NCBI GenBank assembly: GCA_017435365.1
Contig: JAFSFD010000015.1
Span: forward strand, 1-50,951
DNA length: 50,951 nt
Source: Akkermansia sp.
GTDB lineage: Bacteria; Verrucomicrobiota; Verrucomicrobiia; Verrucomicrobiales; Akkermansiaceae
Direction of reading: 5' to 3'
In this document: piece after piece, positions 1 through 8,593 of the stretch
How positions within the stretch are numbered: the stretch's first letter is position 1
How the letters are laid out: every line of letters begins with the position of its first letter
The notes under the pieces: generated by a model
What the model saw: only the letters and a program-made list of their open reading frames with translations
Database searches by the model: none
What the model was told of the DNA's origin: nothing
Position numbers and translations under genes: made by a program

Positions 1-926
1 CCTATCTCCACCTGCAGCTCCGCGTAGCTGCGGAAGTGGCTCAGATGATAACTCGCAAAGGTATGCCGCAGCGCATCCTGCGGCCAGGGATGGGCAGGGG
101 AGTTCCAGCCAGCTGCGCGGCGCAATTCCCGCCAGTGCCGCAGCCAGTTCGGCGGGCATATTTTCTCGCCATCCGCCCGCCGATGCGTCCGCAGAATCTG
201 CAGCAGAGGCCTGTGAATCGTCACCCGGCGAGCCCCGCCCGTCTTGCTATGCTGTGGCAGAATATAAATCGCCCGCTCCCGCAAATCCACCTGCGCCCAA
301 GTGAGCCGTGCCACCTCGTGCGGGCGGATTCCGGCATAAAGCATCATCCCCACCGCCGCCGCGCAGCTGCCGTTCCGGTAGACCTCCGCCGACTGCCGCA
401 AGTCCTTAATCTCCTGAGGCGAGAGAATCGGCACCTGCTTCTCCACCACACGCGGGGCTTCCACCCGTGCCACCGGGTTCTCGCTGCACCAGCCCCGCTT
501 CACCGCTGTGCCGAATACCCCGCTGAGGATTAAGCGCGCCTTCTGCCGCTGCCGTGGCGTATCAAAGGCCATTTCAATATACCGCGCGCATTCCTGCGCC
601 GAAATCGCCCGCACCTTCCGCCGCGCCAGCCCCGGGCACCGCTTCATGAACCGCCGCGTGAAATACCGGAAATCGTAAACCGTCCGCACCCGTCTCTCCC
701 GCCGAGCCTCCAGCGCCGCATCCACCGCTTTTTCGAAGGAGACAGTGCGTTCCTGTCGCTGCAGTTCCGCGATTCCCGCCGCAATACATCGCCTTGCGCG
801 TTTGAATCTACCCCGTCCCGCTTCCATTGCCTCCTTTGCAATCATGGCTGCTGCCATCAAATCCTCTCCGGCTCCTTTCAATACAGCCAGCGCTGCTATT
901 TCTGCTTCTGTTAGTTCTACTTTCAT
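1..926 (-). CDS. Tyrosine recombinase/integrase, 3' end outside window
   Basis: The first 308 residues are present and the C-terminus lies beyond the left edge. Residues 60-155 look like the helical core-binding domain and 165 onward the catalytic domain. Visible active-site elements are the first Arg (YAGIRPHEVARLTW, R201), the beta-hairpin Lys (HSKTGG, K228) and the second box DALRHTFASY (R287, H288). The box has Asp at the usual first His (D284). The Tyr nucleophile would be off-window. The family cuts and rejoins DNA through a 3'-phosphotyrosine. ATG at 926 is chosen because the reading runs continuously from there; no clear Shine-Dalgarno precedes it. A 13-bp inverted repeat begins 12 bp upstream, and the autotransporter gene lies just beyond it, so this may be an invertase for that promoter rather than a phage or island integrase. 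Confidence 0.9.
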   Translation of the reverse strand, partial: MKVELTEAEIAALAVLKGAGEDLMAAAMIAKEAMEAGRGRFKRARRCIAAGIAELQRQERTVSFEKAVDAALEARRERRVRTVYDFRYFTRRFMKRCPGLARRKVRAISAQECARYIEMAFDTPRQRQKARLILSGVFGTAVKRGWCSENPVARVEAPRVVEKQVPILSPQEIKDLRQSAEVYRNGSCAAAVGMMLYAGIRPHEVARLTWAQVDLRERAIYILPQHSKTGGARRVTIHRPLLQILRTHRRADGEKICPPNWLRHWRELRRAAGWNSPAHPWPQDALRHTFASYHLSHFRSYAELQVEI

Positions 927-937
927 TGTCTGTCGCT

Positions 938-1090
938 TTCAGAATCCGTAAGTCAAGCATAAAATTAGTCATTCAGACAGAATAAATTGAAGGGGGGTGC
1001 TGCTTTCCATGATGTAATGGAACCTTATGGACCCCGAAGTATAATCTATTAAAGAAAGTAGATTTAAATTAACATTCTACGGATTCTGAA
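938..1090. repeat. 13-bp inverted repeat pair flanking a 127-bp putative invertible segment
   Basis: TTCAGAATCCGTA at 938-950 and its exact reverse complement TACGGATTCTGAA at 1078-1090 bracket 127 bp. The matching stops at both ends of each arm. One arm sits in the 5' leader of the recombinase gene, the other 103 bp before the autotransporter start. Arms of this size next to a tyrosine recombinase gene resemble the sites of promoter invertases such as Mpi/Tsr in Bacteroides. Inversion itself is inferred. The arms could instead be recombinase binding sites of an integrated element. Confidence 0.65.
1005..1045 (+). promoter_or_regulatory. Putative promoter with operator-like palindrome inside the invertible segment
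   Basis: A perfect TATAAT lies at 1040-1045 and points to the autotransporter gene. No TTG-type -35 box is at the right distance. Instead the palindrome TTCCAT-N6-ATGGAA at 1005-1022 overlaps the -35 region, which suggests control by a DNA-binding protein. If the segment flips, the same -10 would face the recombinase gene. A second weak -10 (TATACT, 1171-1176) lies outside the repeat pair, near the start codon. Confidence 0.45.
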
Positions 1091-1192
1091 TACGGTAGTC
1101 TATAGAACGGCGTCAGGCGCTGTATTTCAGCGGCTGTTGCGCTATCTAAACTAAAAAAAACTCAACTCATTATACTCTAACTTGATAAAATT

Positions 1193-3880
1193 ATGAAACT
1201 TCATTTACCTAAACAACTGTTTGTAGCTGTTCTTGCAGCTGCTGCACAGGTGTACGCATGGGAGGATGTCACCACGACGCTTCAGGGCAATTACCCGACA
1301 ATAACTCAGACAGGCAGCGGCTATAAGCCAGGCTATGTAGGTGGGTATATTGCGTCAAGTAATACGAATGCCGGAAGCATGACTGATCCTATCAATGAGG
1401 AGTTTAATAAAAATAACGTTACCATCAATGTTACTGGTACGGAAGCTGACCCGACAACTATCACGTATTTGGTCGGTATCGGCCCCGATGGCTATTCTGC
1501 AATCGGTGATAAAACAATCAATATAGGCGGAGAGGCAGATCACGTGTATATCAAGTATGTAGTTGGTGGAGTCTACTACAACATGAAAGGCACGCTAACT
1601 GCCAATTTCACTAATCGAGGGCAGCACGTAGCTGGTAGTACTTGGGTTACGCTTCAATCCACGAATGATAAAAAGATAGAGATTAATGTCACGGGTGGTA
1701 CTGTTGGTCAGATTATCGCTGGTAACAACAATGGCAGCACCGTTATTAGTGCCGCAATGAATAGTTTGCTGGGAGAAGGAATGACCGAGAGCCAAGTGAC
1801 GGAGTATCTTGCAGGTAATCCCGCCTGGAGTACTCAGGAAAAGGTTGTGATTAACGTATCCGGAGGCAAGGTTGGTTATGCAAGCGATGGCACAGCAGGA
1901 TTAGAAGGAGATACTGCAGCCATCGCGGGAGCTGGTGGTAAAGGCTTCTCTGTGAACAATACGGTGTCAATTAACATCTCAGGGGATGCTGACATATACG
2001 GCGATGTTTACGCCGGTGCCCAAAACCGTGAATTTGAACTCACTGTCGGTGGAGTATCGAAAAAAATAGGAACACAGTCGCATATCAATTCATCGGAAAT
2101 TAATATATCCGGTGGTACGATTGACGGTAATGTGTATGGCGGCGGTTTGTACAACGAAGATAGTTCCACGCAATCGTTAGTAAAAGAAGGCACAGCCATC
2201 AAGCTTTCCGGCGGTACTGTAACAGGCAATGTGTATGGCGCTGGTGACCGTGACAATGTAGACGGCGGTACGAAAATTACCATCGAGGGTACCGGCACAG
2301 CCGTGGGTGGAACAATTAACGGCGGCGGTAACAATTCCACAGTGAGTGGAGACCGTCTGCTTACGGTTGCCAGCAACCACAAGGGCACGCAGAATTACAA
2401 GCTTGCTGATTTCAAGAACATTGAGGTAGCAGGTGACCTGGCCCTGGAATCACTCAGCGTTGCAACTGATACCGACGGCACGAGCGTGAACGTGCAGAAG
2501 GCTGGTTCCATCGAGACGAAAGCCGGAGTGCTTACGAACCTGAACGAGCTGAATGTGGATGGCACGCTGAACATTGACATGAATGGGGCAGACACCACAA
2601 AGGACGCTGTGAGCGGTAAGGTCCTGACGCTGGGTGACAACGCGGTCATCAATGTGCAGCTCGACGGGGCCGAAGCTGCCAATTCCATTGCACTGTTCGG
2701 CTTCGATGACACCCCTGATGATGCCGATGACCTTATCATCACGTTGAATGGCAAGTTGGTGGATGCCGCTCTGTGGGATTTCACTGGTGGCAATCTGGTG
2801 ATTCAGGAGGCTTCGACCACCACGCTGAACCTGAGCCGCAACCAGAGCCGTTTCTACAATGCCGCGAAAGCCGCCGCAGCAGCAGATCCTGACAATCTTG
2901 CACTGATAGAGCTGACTACGGCTCGCGACGAGGCTGCCGTGAAGGCCGGAATCGATGCCATGAGCGGCCACGAATACGCTACGGCCATGAGCAGCCAGAT
3001 TGAAGGTAACCTGGGTCACCTGCGGCGTCTGCACGGCGCCATGGGCAAGGGCGAGATGCTGGGCAAGGTGACGGATGCCAAGATGGGCACCACCACGGTG
3101 AGCCCCTGGCGCGCCGGTGTATCCGTGTTCCACGAGGAGACTGAGATTGACAGCGATGCCCGCGGCGACGGTTACGACCGCTCTGAGACCGGCGCTATGC
3201 TGAATGTGGAGTACCTGACCAGGAAGGACGTGACCCTGGGTGGCGCCATTTCCTATGGCCGCACCAACCTGCGCACGGACGGCGCCGCCCGCCGCCACGA
3301 GGATAACACCCGCTTCGACGTCTACGCCCTGTATGGCCAGAAGCGCTGGAGCTTCGCTACCTCGCTGGGGCTGGGTATGCACGAGCACGAACTGCTGGGC
3401 GGCGATGTGGACGGCTACTCCATCAACTTCCTGCAGGATGCCGCATATACCGTACTGAGCAATGAGAAGAGCAATGTGCAGGTGTTCGGAACCGTGGAGA
3501 CCTCCTGGAACGATATCGACGGCTGCTCCGACGGCGTGGTTTCCGCTGGTAGCCAGGATGCCTGGGCCACGGATGTGACCGCTGGTGTGCGTTATAACCG
3601 AGCCCTGCGTGCCTTCGGTAATGCTCCTGCCGGTGTGTTCACCGCCCAGACCGGTGTGACCGCCAGCATTGGCGATATCAAGAGCGGCGTGGATATGAAT
3701 CTGGGTGGCTACGGCTACCGCCAGGAGAGCGCTACGCGCAACCGCTGGGGCTGGAACATTGGCGCCGGTGTAGATGTGCCGGTGCGCAGCAATGTGTCCG
3801 TCTACGGCACGGCTGAGGCAGTTCTGCGCGGTGATTCCAACAGCGTGGACGGCCAGATTGGCGTGAAAGTTTCTTTCTGA
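1193..3880 (+). CDS. Autotransporter with repeat-rich passenger and C-terminal beta-barrel
   Basis: The 895-residue protein starts with a signal peptide likely cut after VYA (residue 22). The passenger (about 25-520) has recurring blocks of the type INISGGTIDGNVYGGG, INVSGGKVGY and IKLSGGTVTGNVYGAG, expected for a right-handed beta-helix. A linker leads to an autotransporter beta-domain from about residue 620 to the end. It finishes in GVKVSF, with the terminal aromatic residue needed for outer-membrane insertion. The protein should be displayed on or released from the cell surface; its ligand is unknown. There is no Shine-Dalgarno. The first 1.1 kb is visibly more AT-rich than the barrel-coding part. 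The gene is the likely target of the upstream invertible segment and ends at a shared terminator. Confidence 0.9.
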   Translation: MKLHLPKQLFVAVLAAAAQVYAWEDVTTTLQGNYPTITQTGSGYKPGYVGGYIASSNTNAGSMTDPINEEFNKNNVTINVTGTEADPTTITYLVGIGPDGYSAIGDKTINIGGEADHVYIKYVVGGVYYNMKGTLTANFTNRGQHVAGSTWVTLQSTNDKKIEINVTGGTVGQIIAGNNNGSTVISAAMNSLLGEGMTESQVTEYLAGNPAWSTQEKVVINVSGGKVGYASDGTAGLEGDTAAIAGAGGKGFSVNNTVSINISGDADIYGDVYAGAQNREFELTVGGVSKKIGTQSHINSSEINISGGTIDGNVYGGGLYNEDSSTQSLVKEGTAIKLSGGTVTGNVYGAGDRDNVDGGTKITIEGTGTAVGGTINGGGNNSTVSGDRLLTVASNHKGTQNYKLADFKNIEVAGDLALESLSVATDTDGTSVNVQKAGSIETKAGVLTNLNELNVDGTLNIDMNGADTTKDAVSGKVLTLGDNAVINVQLDGAEAANSIALFGFDDTPDDADDLIITLNGKLVDAALWDFTGGNLVIQEASTTTLNLSRNQSRFYNAAKAAAAADPDNLALIELTTARDEAAVKAGIDAMSGHEYATAMSSQIEGNLGHLRRLHGAMGKGEMLGKVTDAKMGTTTVSPWRAGVSVFHEETEIDSDARGDGYDRSETGAMLNVEYLTRKDVTLGGAISYGRTNLRTDGAARRHEDNTRFDVYALYGQKRWSFATSLGLGMHEHELLGGDVDGYSINFLQDAAYTVLSNEKSNVQVFGTVETSWNDIDGCSDGVVSAGSQDAWATDVTAGVRYNRALRAFGNAPAGVFTAQTGVTASIGDIKSGVDMNLGGYGYRQESATRNRWGWNIGAGVDVPVRSNVSVYGTAEAVLRGDSNSVDGQIGVKVSF

Positions 3881-3910
3881 TAAAATTAGGTTATAGTAAC
3901 AGAAAGATAA

Positions 3911-3938
3911 AGCGGCACTCCGGAAACGGAGTGCCGCT
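3911..3938. terminator. Bidirectional terminator hairpin between convergent genes
   Basis: A perfect 12-bp stem (AGCGGCACTCCG and its complement) closes a GAAA loop. It lies 30 bp after the autotransporter stop and 86 bp after the ligA stop on the other strand. T-rich tracts on either side are short, clearer for the minus strand (TTATCTTTCT). Confidence 0.75.
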
Positions 3939-4024
3939 TCTGCTGCCACAGGCTGTATGAAATCCGGTAAGCCAGCGCCATTCCATGCCTGGCCGTCCGC
4001 TCTGGCGCAAGGCCAGAGTATTCC

Positions 4025-6340
4025 TTACTCCTCAGCATGCGTGGCGGGGGACAGCAGTGCAAGCAGTTCCGCCTCGCCGATGACGGGGATGCCGAGCTTG
4101 GCGGCTTTATCCCGCTTGGAACCGCCGCCTTCACCGGCCACGAGGTAGGTGGTGTTTTTCGTCACAGAGCCGGTGGCCTTGCCGCCGGCGGCGGCAATCA
4201 TTTTCTCGAACTCCGGGCGGGGGCGGCTCAGGGCGCCGGTGAGCACAAAGGTTTTGCCGCTCAGCGGGCCTTCGGCCTGGTTGTTCATGTTTTCCACGAA
4301 TCCGGCTGAGACGGGGTTGATGCCGAGGTCGGTGAGTGTGGAAAGTACGGCCTTTCCGGCGGCGGATTGGAAGTAGGCCAGCAGCTTGCGGGTGGAAACG
4401 GAGCCAAGCGGGTTGGTGAATTTGAGCTTGTTGGCACCATCTGCCTCCAGGGCCACATATCCGCGGGCGGCGTAGGGGGAGGCGTGGGCTTCCAGCCCGG
4501 CTTTCAGGGCAGCCTGCCGGGCCAGCAGCTCATCCTTATCCGCCCCTTTGTTGGCGCGGGCTTTGGGATTGAGGGCGTTGTGCTGCTCCACGCCTTCCTC
4601 CAGCTGCACCAGCAGGCGCAGGAAGTCGCCCCCGGCCAGCTCTGCGAGGTCGCGGTGGTATCTGGCGGTGGTGCGGGCGGTTACGGTTCCGATGGTGGAG
4701 ATGCCGAAGGCGGTGAGCCAGCGTTCGAGGGGAAGGGTGCGGGCGTTCTGCAGGGCGGCCAGGGCTTTGGCTGCATTTTTCTCGCCGAATCGGCGGGGCT
4801 CATCATCGGTGCCGAGGTTGAGGGCGCCGAGCTGTTCCACCGTGAGGGTGAAGAGGTCGAGCGGGGTGGAAATCATGCCGCGGTTCACGAGGGCCTCGGC
4901 CACGGTGCCGCCGAGGTTTTCGATATCGAGCGCTTCGCGGCGGCAGAAATAGGTGGTGCGCATGGCAGCCTGCGCGGGGCAGGTGAAGTTGGTGCATCGC
5001 CAGGCAACCTGGCCTTCCTCCTGCGCAATGGGGGCGCCGCAGCTGGGGCACACGCCGCCCACGGCATCGTACAGGCTGTAGGGCACGGCATCGGCCGGGC
5101 GTCTGGCGGTGATGACATGCACCACGGCGGGGATGATTTCGCCGCTCTTTTCCATGAGCACCGTATCGCCGATGCGGATGTCCTTGCGGGCTATTTCGTC
5201 CTGGTTGTGCAGGGTGGCGCGGGAGACGGTGGTGCCGGAGAGCTGCACGGGCTCCAGCTCGGCCACGGGGGTGAGCACGCCGGTGCGCCCCACCTGAATG
5301 CTGATGCCGCGCAGCACGGTTTCCTTCTGCTCGGGCAGGTATTTGAAAGCGGCAGCCCAGCGGGGGGCTCGGGCGGTGCTGCCCAGGGAACCGCGCAGCC
5401 CGAAATCATCCAGCTTGATGACGGCGCCATCCGTGCCGTAGCCCAGGTTGCGGCGCAGCTCGTTCACCTGCTGCACGGCGGCGCGGGTGGCCTCCAGCGT
5501 GTCGGCATAGATGACCGGCTGGTTTCGGGGGATTCCCATGCGGTCGAGCAGGTCGGTGAAATCCTGCGTGCAGCGCAGGGCGGGGCCTTCATACACGCCG
5601 AGCCCATGCGCCAGGAAGCGCAGCGGGCGGCGGGCCACCTCGGCGGCATCCAGCAGCTTGATGGTGCCGGCGGTGGCATTGCGCGGGTTGGCAAAGGCGG
5701 GCAGGCCATCGGCATCGCGCTCGGCATTCAGGGCATCAAAATCGGCAGAAGGCATGTAGATTTCGCCGCGCACCTCCAGCAGCTCCGGCGCCCCGGCAGG
5801 CAGGGTGAAGGGCACGCTCTTGATTGTGCGCACATTGGCGGTGATGTCATCCCCCGTGCGGCCATCGCCACGGGTGGCGGCATAAGCCAGCTTGCCGCTG
5901 CGGTAAAGCAGGGTCACGGCGCAGCCGTCAATCTTGGGTTCGATGGTGACACGGGGTGAAACGACGCCCACGCTGCCGGCCAGGCGGTTATAGAACTCCA
6001 CCAGCTCGGCATCCGTCTCCCCCTGGCCGGGCTTGTGCTCGAAAATATCATCGATGCTCTGCATGGGGGCAGGGTGGGTCACCTTGCGGAACCCCTCGCT
6101 CAGGTCATTGCCCACGCGCTGGGTGGGGGAATCCGGGGTGATGAACTCCGGGTGTTCGCGCTCCAGCTCCTCTATTTCGCGGTAGAGTTTATCGTACTCC
6201 GCATCAGATATTTCCGGCTGAGCCTGGGCGTAGTAGAGCTCGTTGTTGTGGCGCACGATGTCGCAGAGCTCTGCATAGCGTTCCTGCGGCGTCTGCTGCT
6301 GGGCGGCGGCGAATTCGAAGAGGTCCATATCCATAACCAT
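4025..6340 (-). CDS. ligA: NAD-dependent DNA ligase LigA
   Basis: LigA seals nicks in DNA during replication and repair, using NAD+ to adenylate itself. At 771 residues it is somewhat longer than the usual 670. In order: Ia domain with the YYxxxxPEISDAEYD signature (36-50), adenylation domain with the nucleophile motif EPKIDG (K136), an OB-fold region, a four-Cys zinc finger (CPSCG and CTNFTC), helix-hairpin-helix segments, and a C-terminal BRCT domain from about 690. An insertion near residues 600-640 (NKGADKDELLARQ region) probably accounts for the extra length. ATG at 6340 is favoured because a consensus promoter ends 8 bp before it, so the mRNA would begin at or near the start codon. The gene is divergent from the flavodoxin-like gene. 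Confidence 0.97.
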   Translation of the reverse strand: MVMDMDLFEFAAAQQQTPQERYAELCDIVRHNNELYYAQAQPEISDAEYDKLYREIEELEREHPEFITPDSPTQRVGNDLSEGFRKVTHPAPMQSIDDIFEHKPGQGETDAELVEFYNRLAGSVGVVSPRVTIEPKIDGCAVTLLYRSGKLAYAATRGDGRTGDDITANVRTIKSVPFTLPAGAPELLEVRGEIYMPSADFDALNAERDADGLPAFANPRNATAGTIKLLDAAEVARRPLRFLAHGLGVYEGPALRCTQDFTDLLDRMGIPRNQPVIYADTLEATRAAVQQVNELRRNLGYGTDGAVIKLDDFGLRGSLGSTARAPRWAAAFKYLPEQKETVLRGISIQVGRTGVLTPVAELEPVQLSGTTVSRATLHNQDEIARKDIRIGDTVLMEKSGEIIPAVVHVITARRPADAVPYSLYDAVGGVCPSCGAPIAQEEGQVAWRCTNFTCPAQAAMRTTYFCRREALDIENLGGTVAEALVNRGMISTPLDLFTLTVEQLGALNLGTDDEPRRFGEKNAAKALAALQNARTLPLERWLTAFGISTIGTVTARTTARYHRDLAELAGGDFLRLLVQLEEGVEQHNALNPKARANKGADKDELLARQAALKAGLEAHASPYAARGYVALEADGANKLKFTNPLGSVSTRKLLAYFQSAAGKAVLSTLTDLGINPVSAGFVENMNNQAEGPLSGKTFVLTGALSRPRPEFEKMIAAAGGKATGSVTKNTTYLVAGEGGGSKRDKAAKLGIPVIGEAELLALLSPATHAEE

Positions 6341-6348
6341 TGCGCAGC

Positions 6349-6378
6349 ATCATATCACACGCGCGCCCACGGGGTCAA
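6349..6378 (-). promoter_or_regulatory. ligA promoter, leaderless type
   Basis: On the minus strand TTGACC (6373-6378) is followed after 18 bp by TATGAT (6349-6354), preceded by TGA. The ligA ATG begins 8 bp past the -10 box, where transcription should start. Confidence 0.7.
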
Positions 6379-6406
6379 TGCTGCGCTTCGTCTGCGCATT
6401 ATTTAC

Positions 6407-6435
6407 TTGCGGCACGCTGCCGGGCGTGCTACACT
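6407..6435 (+). promoter_or_regulatory. Promoter of flavodoxin-like gene, leaderless type
   Basis: TTGCGG (6407-6412), a 17-bp spacer ending in TGC, then TACACT (6430-6435). The start codon lies 7 bp further on, so the transcript would begin at the ATG. It stands back to back with the ligA promoter. Confidence 0.7.
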
Positions 6436-6442
6436 GGTGGGT

Positions 6443-7057
6443 ATGAAAGCGCTTCTCATCAATGGTAGTCCGAATGCAAATGGTAACACATTCCAGGCTC
6501 TGAGCATGGTGGCTGCGGCCATGAACGCCGCCGGGGTGGAAACGGAGATTGTGCAGATTGGTGCCGCTGCGGTGCAGGGCTGCATCGGCTGCCGCCAGTG
6601 CCTCAAAACAGGCCGCTGCGGCATGAAGGATAAGCTTTATAACTATATCTACGACCAGCTGGATTCCATCGATGGCATTGTGATTGGCAGCCCCACCTAT
6701 TTTGCGGGGCCGAACGGCTCCCTCTGTGCCCTGCTGGACCGCCTCTATTACTCTGCCGGCGCCAAATTGGCCTATAAGCCCGGCGCCACGGTGGCCGTGG
6801 CCCGCCGCGGCGGCGCCAGCACCACGCTGGACCGCCTGAACAAGTACATCACTTACAACAAGCAGCCGCTGGTCAGCTCCTTCTACTGGAACATGATATA
6901 CGGCATGCGCCCCGGCGAAGTGCAGCTTGATGCCGAGGGTGCCCAGACCCTCCGCCACCTGGGGCAGAACATGGCCTGGATGATGAAGTGCATTGCCGCC
7001 GGCCCCGCACACCCCGAGCTGGGTGAAGAACGCGCCTGGACTCACTTCATCCGCTGA
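6443..7057 (+). CDS. Flavodoxin-fold NAD(P)H-dependent oxidoreductase
   Basis: The 204-residue protein begins MKALLINGSPNANGNT, the FMN phosphate-binding loop of the NADPH-dependent FMN reductase/iron-sulfur flavoprotein family. It continues with CIGCRQCLKTGRC (four Cys near residues 51-63) and IGSPTYFAGPNGSLCALLDR, the flavin-contacting segment. Members are cytoplasmic and reduce flavins, quinones or other acceptors. The Cys cluster resembles that of iron-sulfur flavoproteins, but the metal content is not provable here. ATG 6443 is supported by the promoter 7 bp upstream. The next gene starts 9 bp after its stop and could be co-transcribed. Confidence 0.85.
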   Translation: MKALLINGSPNANGNTFQALSMVAAAMNAAGVETEIVQIGAAAVQGCIGCRQCLKTGRCGMKDKLYNYIYDQLDSIDGIVIGSPTYFAGPNGSLCALLDRLYYSAGAKLAYKPGATVAVARRGGASTTLDRLNKYITYNKQPLVSSFYWNMIYGMRPGEVQLDAEGAQTLRHLGQNMAWMMKCIAAGPAHPELGEERAWTHFIR

Positions 7058-7066
7058 GGCTGCCGT

Positions 7067-7882
7067 ATGTCTCATGTCTCTTCAGTTCACTGCGTGATGG
7101 GGATTCTGCTGGCGTTCCCGGCGGTGGCAGGGTATATAATGGCGGTGTTTGTGATGGCACCGCTGCTTATCTCCGTGACCAATGCCCCCGTTTTCGAAAT
7201 CACGCCGGATAAGTATCGTGGCGCTACCGATTCCTGCCTGGTGGAACTGGAGGTGAACAAGCTGCACGCGGAAGGCAGGATTGAGCTGCCGGGTATCGGG
7301 CCGGTGGAGAAACAGGCCCTTTTTGTGTGCCATGAGGGGAAATATCACGCTGCTCCGCATCTGTATGCAGGGCTCTGGGAATTAAAACTGAACGAAGCGC
7401 AGACAGCGCAGCTTGCCGGAATCTTTGGCTCCTTCGAGGGGCAGGGCGCACCCTTCAGGTACACCCCTTCTCCCGGGGGACCCTATGACGGTATTCCGGT
7501 CAGGATGTTGGGGCGGCAGAATGGGCGGCTCATAGAAGTCGCGGATATAGCAGACTGCAGCGGTTATTTCAATAGCCACCTGGTCACGAGTTTCCTGGAG
7601 GATGTGTTCATGCTCGGACTGTGCGGCGTGGTGGCCTGCGCCCTGGCCGGGGGATGGTGCTTGTTCAGCCCTGCTTCGCGGCGGGTATTTCTGCTTCGCC
7701 TGCTGATGGTCTTTTGCCTGATTATTGTACCCGCCGGGGTGCTGGTGAGCATGGGTATCGTGGTGCATGCAGACGAGGCGCCGTCCTGGGTCGGGCCACT
7801 GGCCGTTGCGGGGGCTGTCCTGGGCATTGCATATTCCCTATTCCGTTTGAGCATGAGTGCTGAGACCCGTCCATCTGCATGA
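7067..7882 (+). CDS. Uncharacterised membrane protein
   Basis: I do not recognise this 271-residue protein. It has one hydrophobic segment near the N-terminus (about 8-36), a large presumably extracytoplasmic middle region (40-175), and three more likely membrane helices (about 178-198, 208-230, 240-262). The first two of these are joined by a short Arg-rich turn, SPASRRVFLLR. The topology resembles DUF3592-type membrane proteins with an extracellular beta-rich domain between helices, but I cannot confirm that. Its stop overlaps the next start by 4 bp (ATGA), so the two are translationally coupled. Confidence 0.75.
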   Translation: MSHVSSVHCVMGILLAFPAVAGYIMAVFVMAPLLISVTNAPVFEITPDKYRGATDSCLVELEVNKLHAEGRIELPGIGPVEKQALFVCHEGKYHAAPHLYAGLWELKLNEAQTAQLAGIFGSFEGQGAPFRYTPSPGGPYDGIPVRMLGRQNGRLIEVADIADCSGYFNSHLVTSFLEDVFMLGLCGVVACALAGGWCLFSPASRRVFLLRLLMVFCLIIVPAGVLVSMGIVVHADEAPSWVGPLAVAGAVLGIAYSLFRLSMSAETRPSA

Positions 7883-8583
7883 AGAACCGCTTTGTCCATC
7901 CGTATTGCTTATTCCTGTTCAGCGTGCTTCTGTGGGCATGCAGCCTGTCATCCTGCTGCTTTGTGCGCTGCAATCTCAACACGCAGGTGGGGAATCTGCC
8001 CCATTGGGACGACGAAGCCTGGAAGGTGGTGGAATTTGAGTATTGCGATGATTTCCTGACGGAGTATACCTCAGCATCGGGGCTGAAACATTACGTGGTG
8101 CGGGGAAAGTATACCATGGAACGCACTCCCGGGCGGGCTCTCCATGTGCACGATATCGATTTGTACCACGGCTGGAGCTGGCAGACAGAGCATGAGCCCT
8201 GCCGCACGGAACCGGTTGAGGCAGAGGTGCGGGTTCCCTGTGAGTCGCTGGGTGCATATGGAATCCAGGTCAGCGGGCGGACCTCTGACCCGCGGGACTG
8301 CGGAGCCCGCTGCTGGCGCTGGTATCTGCGCCACTGCCCCACGGAAGAAAGCACCATGGTGGCGCAGCGGCAAATCCCACTCCGGCACAAGCCCGGACTG
8401 GAAGAAAATCCGGCGGTCATGAACGATAATCTGTGGAACGCCCTGCTGTATGAAGAGGTGGCTGCAGAAAACGTGAGCCGATACGTGGTAAGACCAGTGG
8501 TAAACCTGCTTATCGACTGGCCCGTGACGCTGGTTGGCTCTGCCGCGGCATCTGTTCTTTATACCCCCTTTATGTTTTTCTGA
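7879..8583 (+). CDS. Exported protein of unknown function, possible lipoprotein
   Basis: The 234-residue product has an N-terminal hydrophobic segment with a run of cysteines (LLWACSLSSCCFVRC) that contains plausible lipobox positions, so it may be a lipoprotein. The body is soluble and Cys-containing. The last 30 residues are hydrophobic and end in FMFF, perhaps a membrane anchor. No family is recognised. The start overlaps the previous stop (ATGA) and the next gene follows after 10 bp, so it is the middle gene of a three-gene unit. Confidence 0.7.
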   Translation: MKNRFVHPYCLFLFSVLLWACSLSSCCFVRCNLNTQVGNLPHWDDEAWKVVEFEYCDDFLTEYTSASGLKHYVVRGKYTMERTPGRALHVHDIDLYHGWSWQTEHEPCRTEPVEAEVRVPCESLGAYGIQVSGRTSDPRDCGARCWRWYLRHCPTEESTMVAQRQIPLRHKPGLEENPAVMNDNLWNALLYEEVAAENVSRYVVRPVVNLLIDWPVTLVGSAAASVLYTPFMFF

Positions 8584-8593
8584 AGCAGATTTT

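Noticed and set aside
36..533. Plus-strand 165-codon frame at the left edge
   Set aside because: It lies opposite the tyrosine recombinase, which reads through 308 codons with catalytic motifs.
2450..3949. Long open frame antisense to the autotransporter (about 499 codons)
   Set aside because: It mirrors the codon bias of the real gene and has no recognisable family, domain or promoter. The plus-strand gene has a signal peptide and barrel.
4367..5959. 530-codon open frame antisense to ligA, Gly/Ala/Glu-rich
   Set aside because: It is the high-GC shadow of ligA, whose motifs are all intact on the minus strand.
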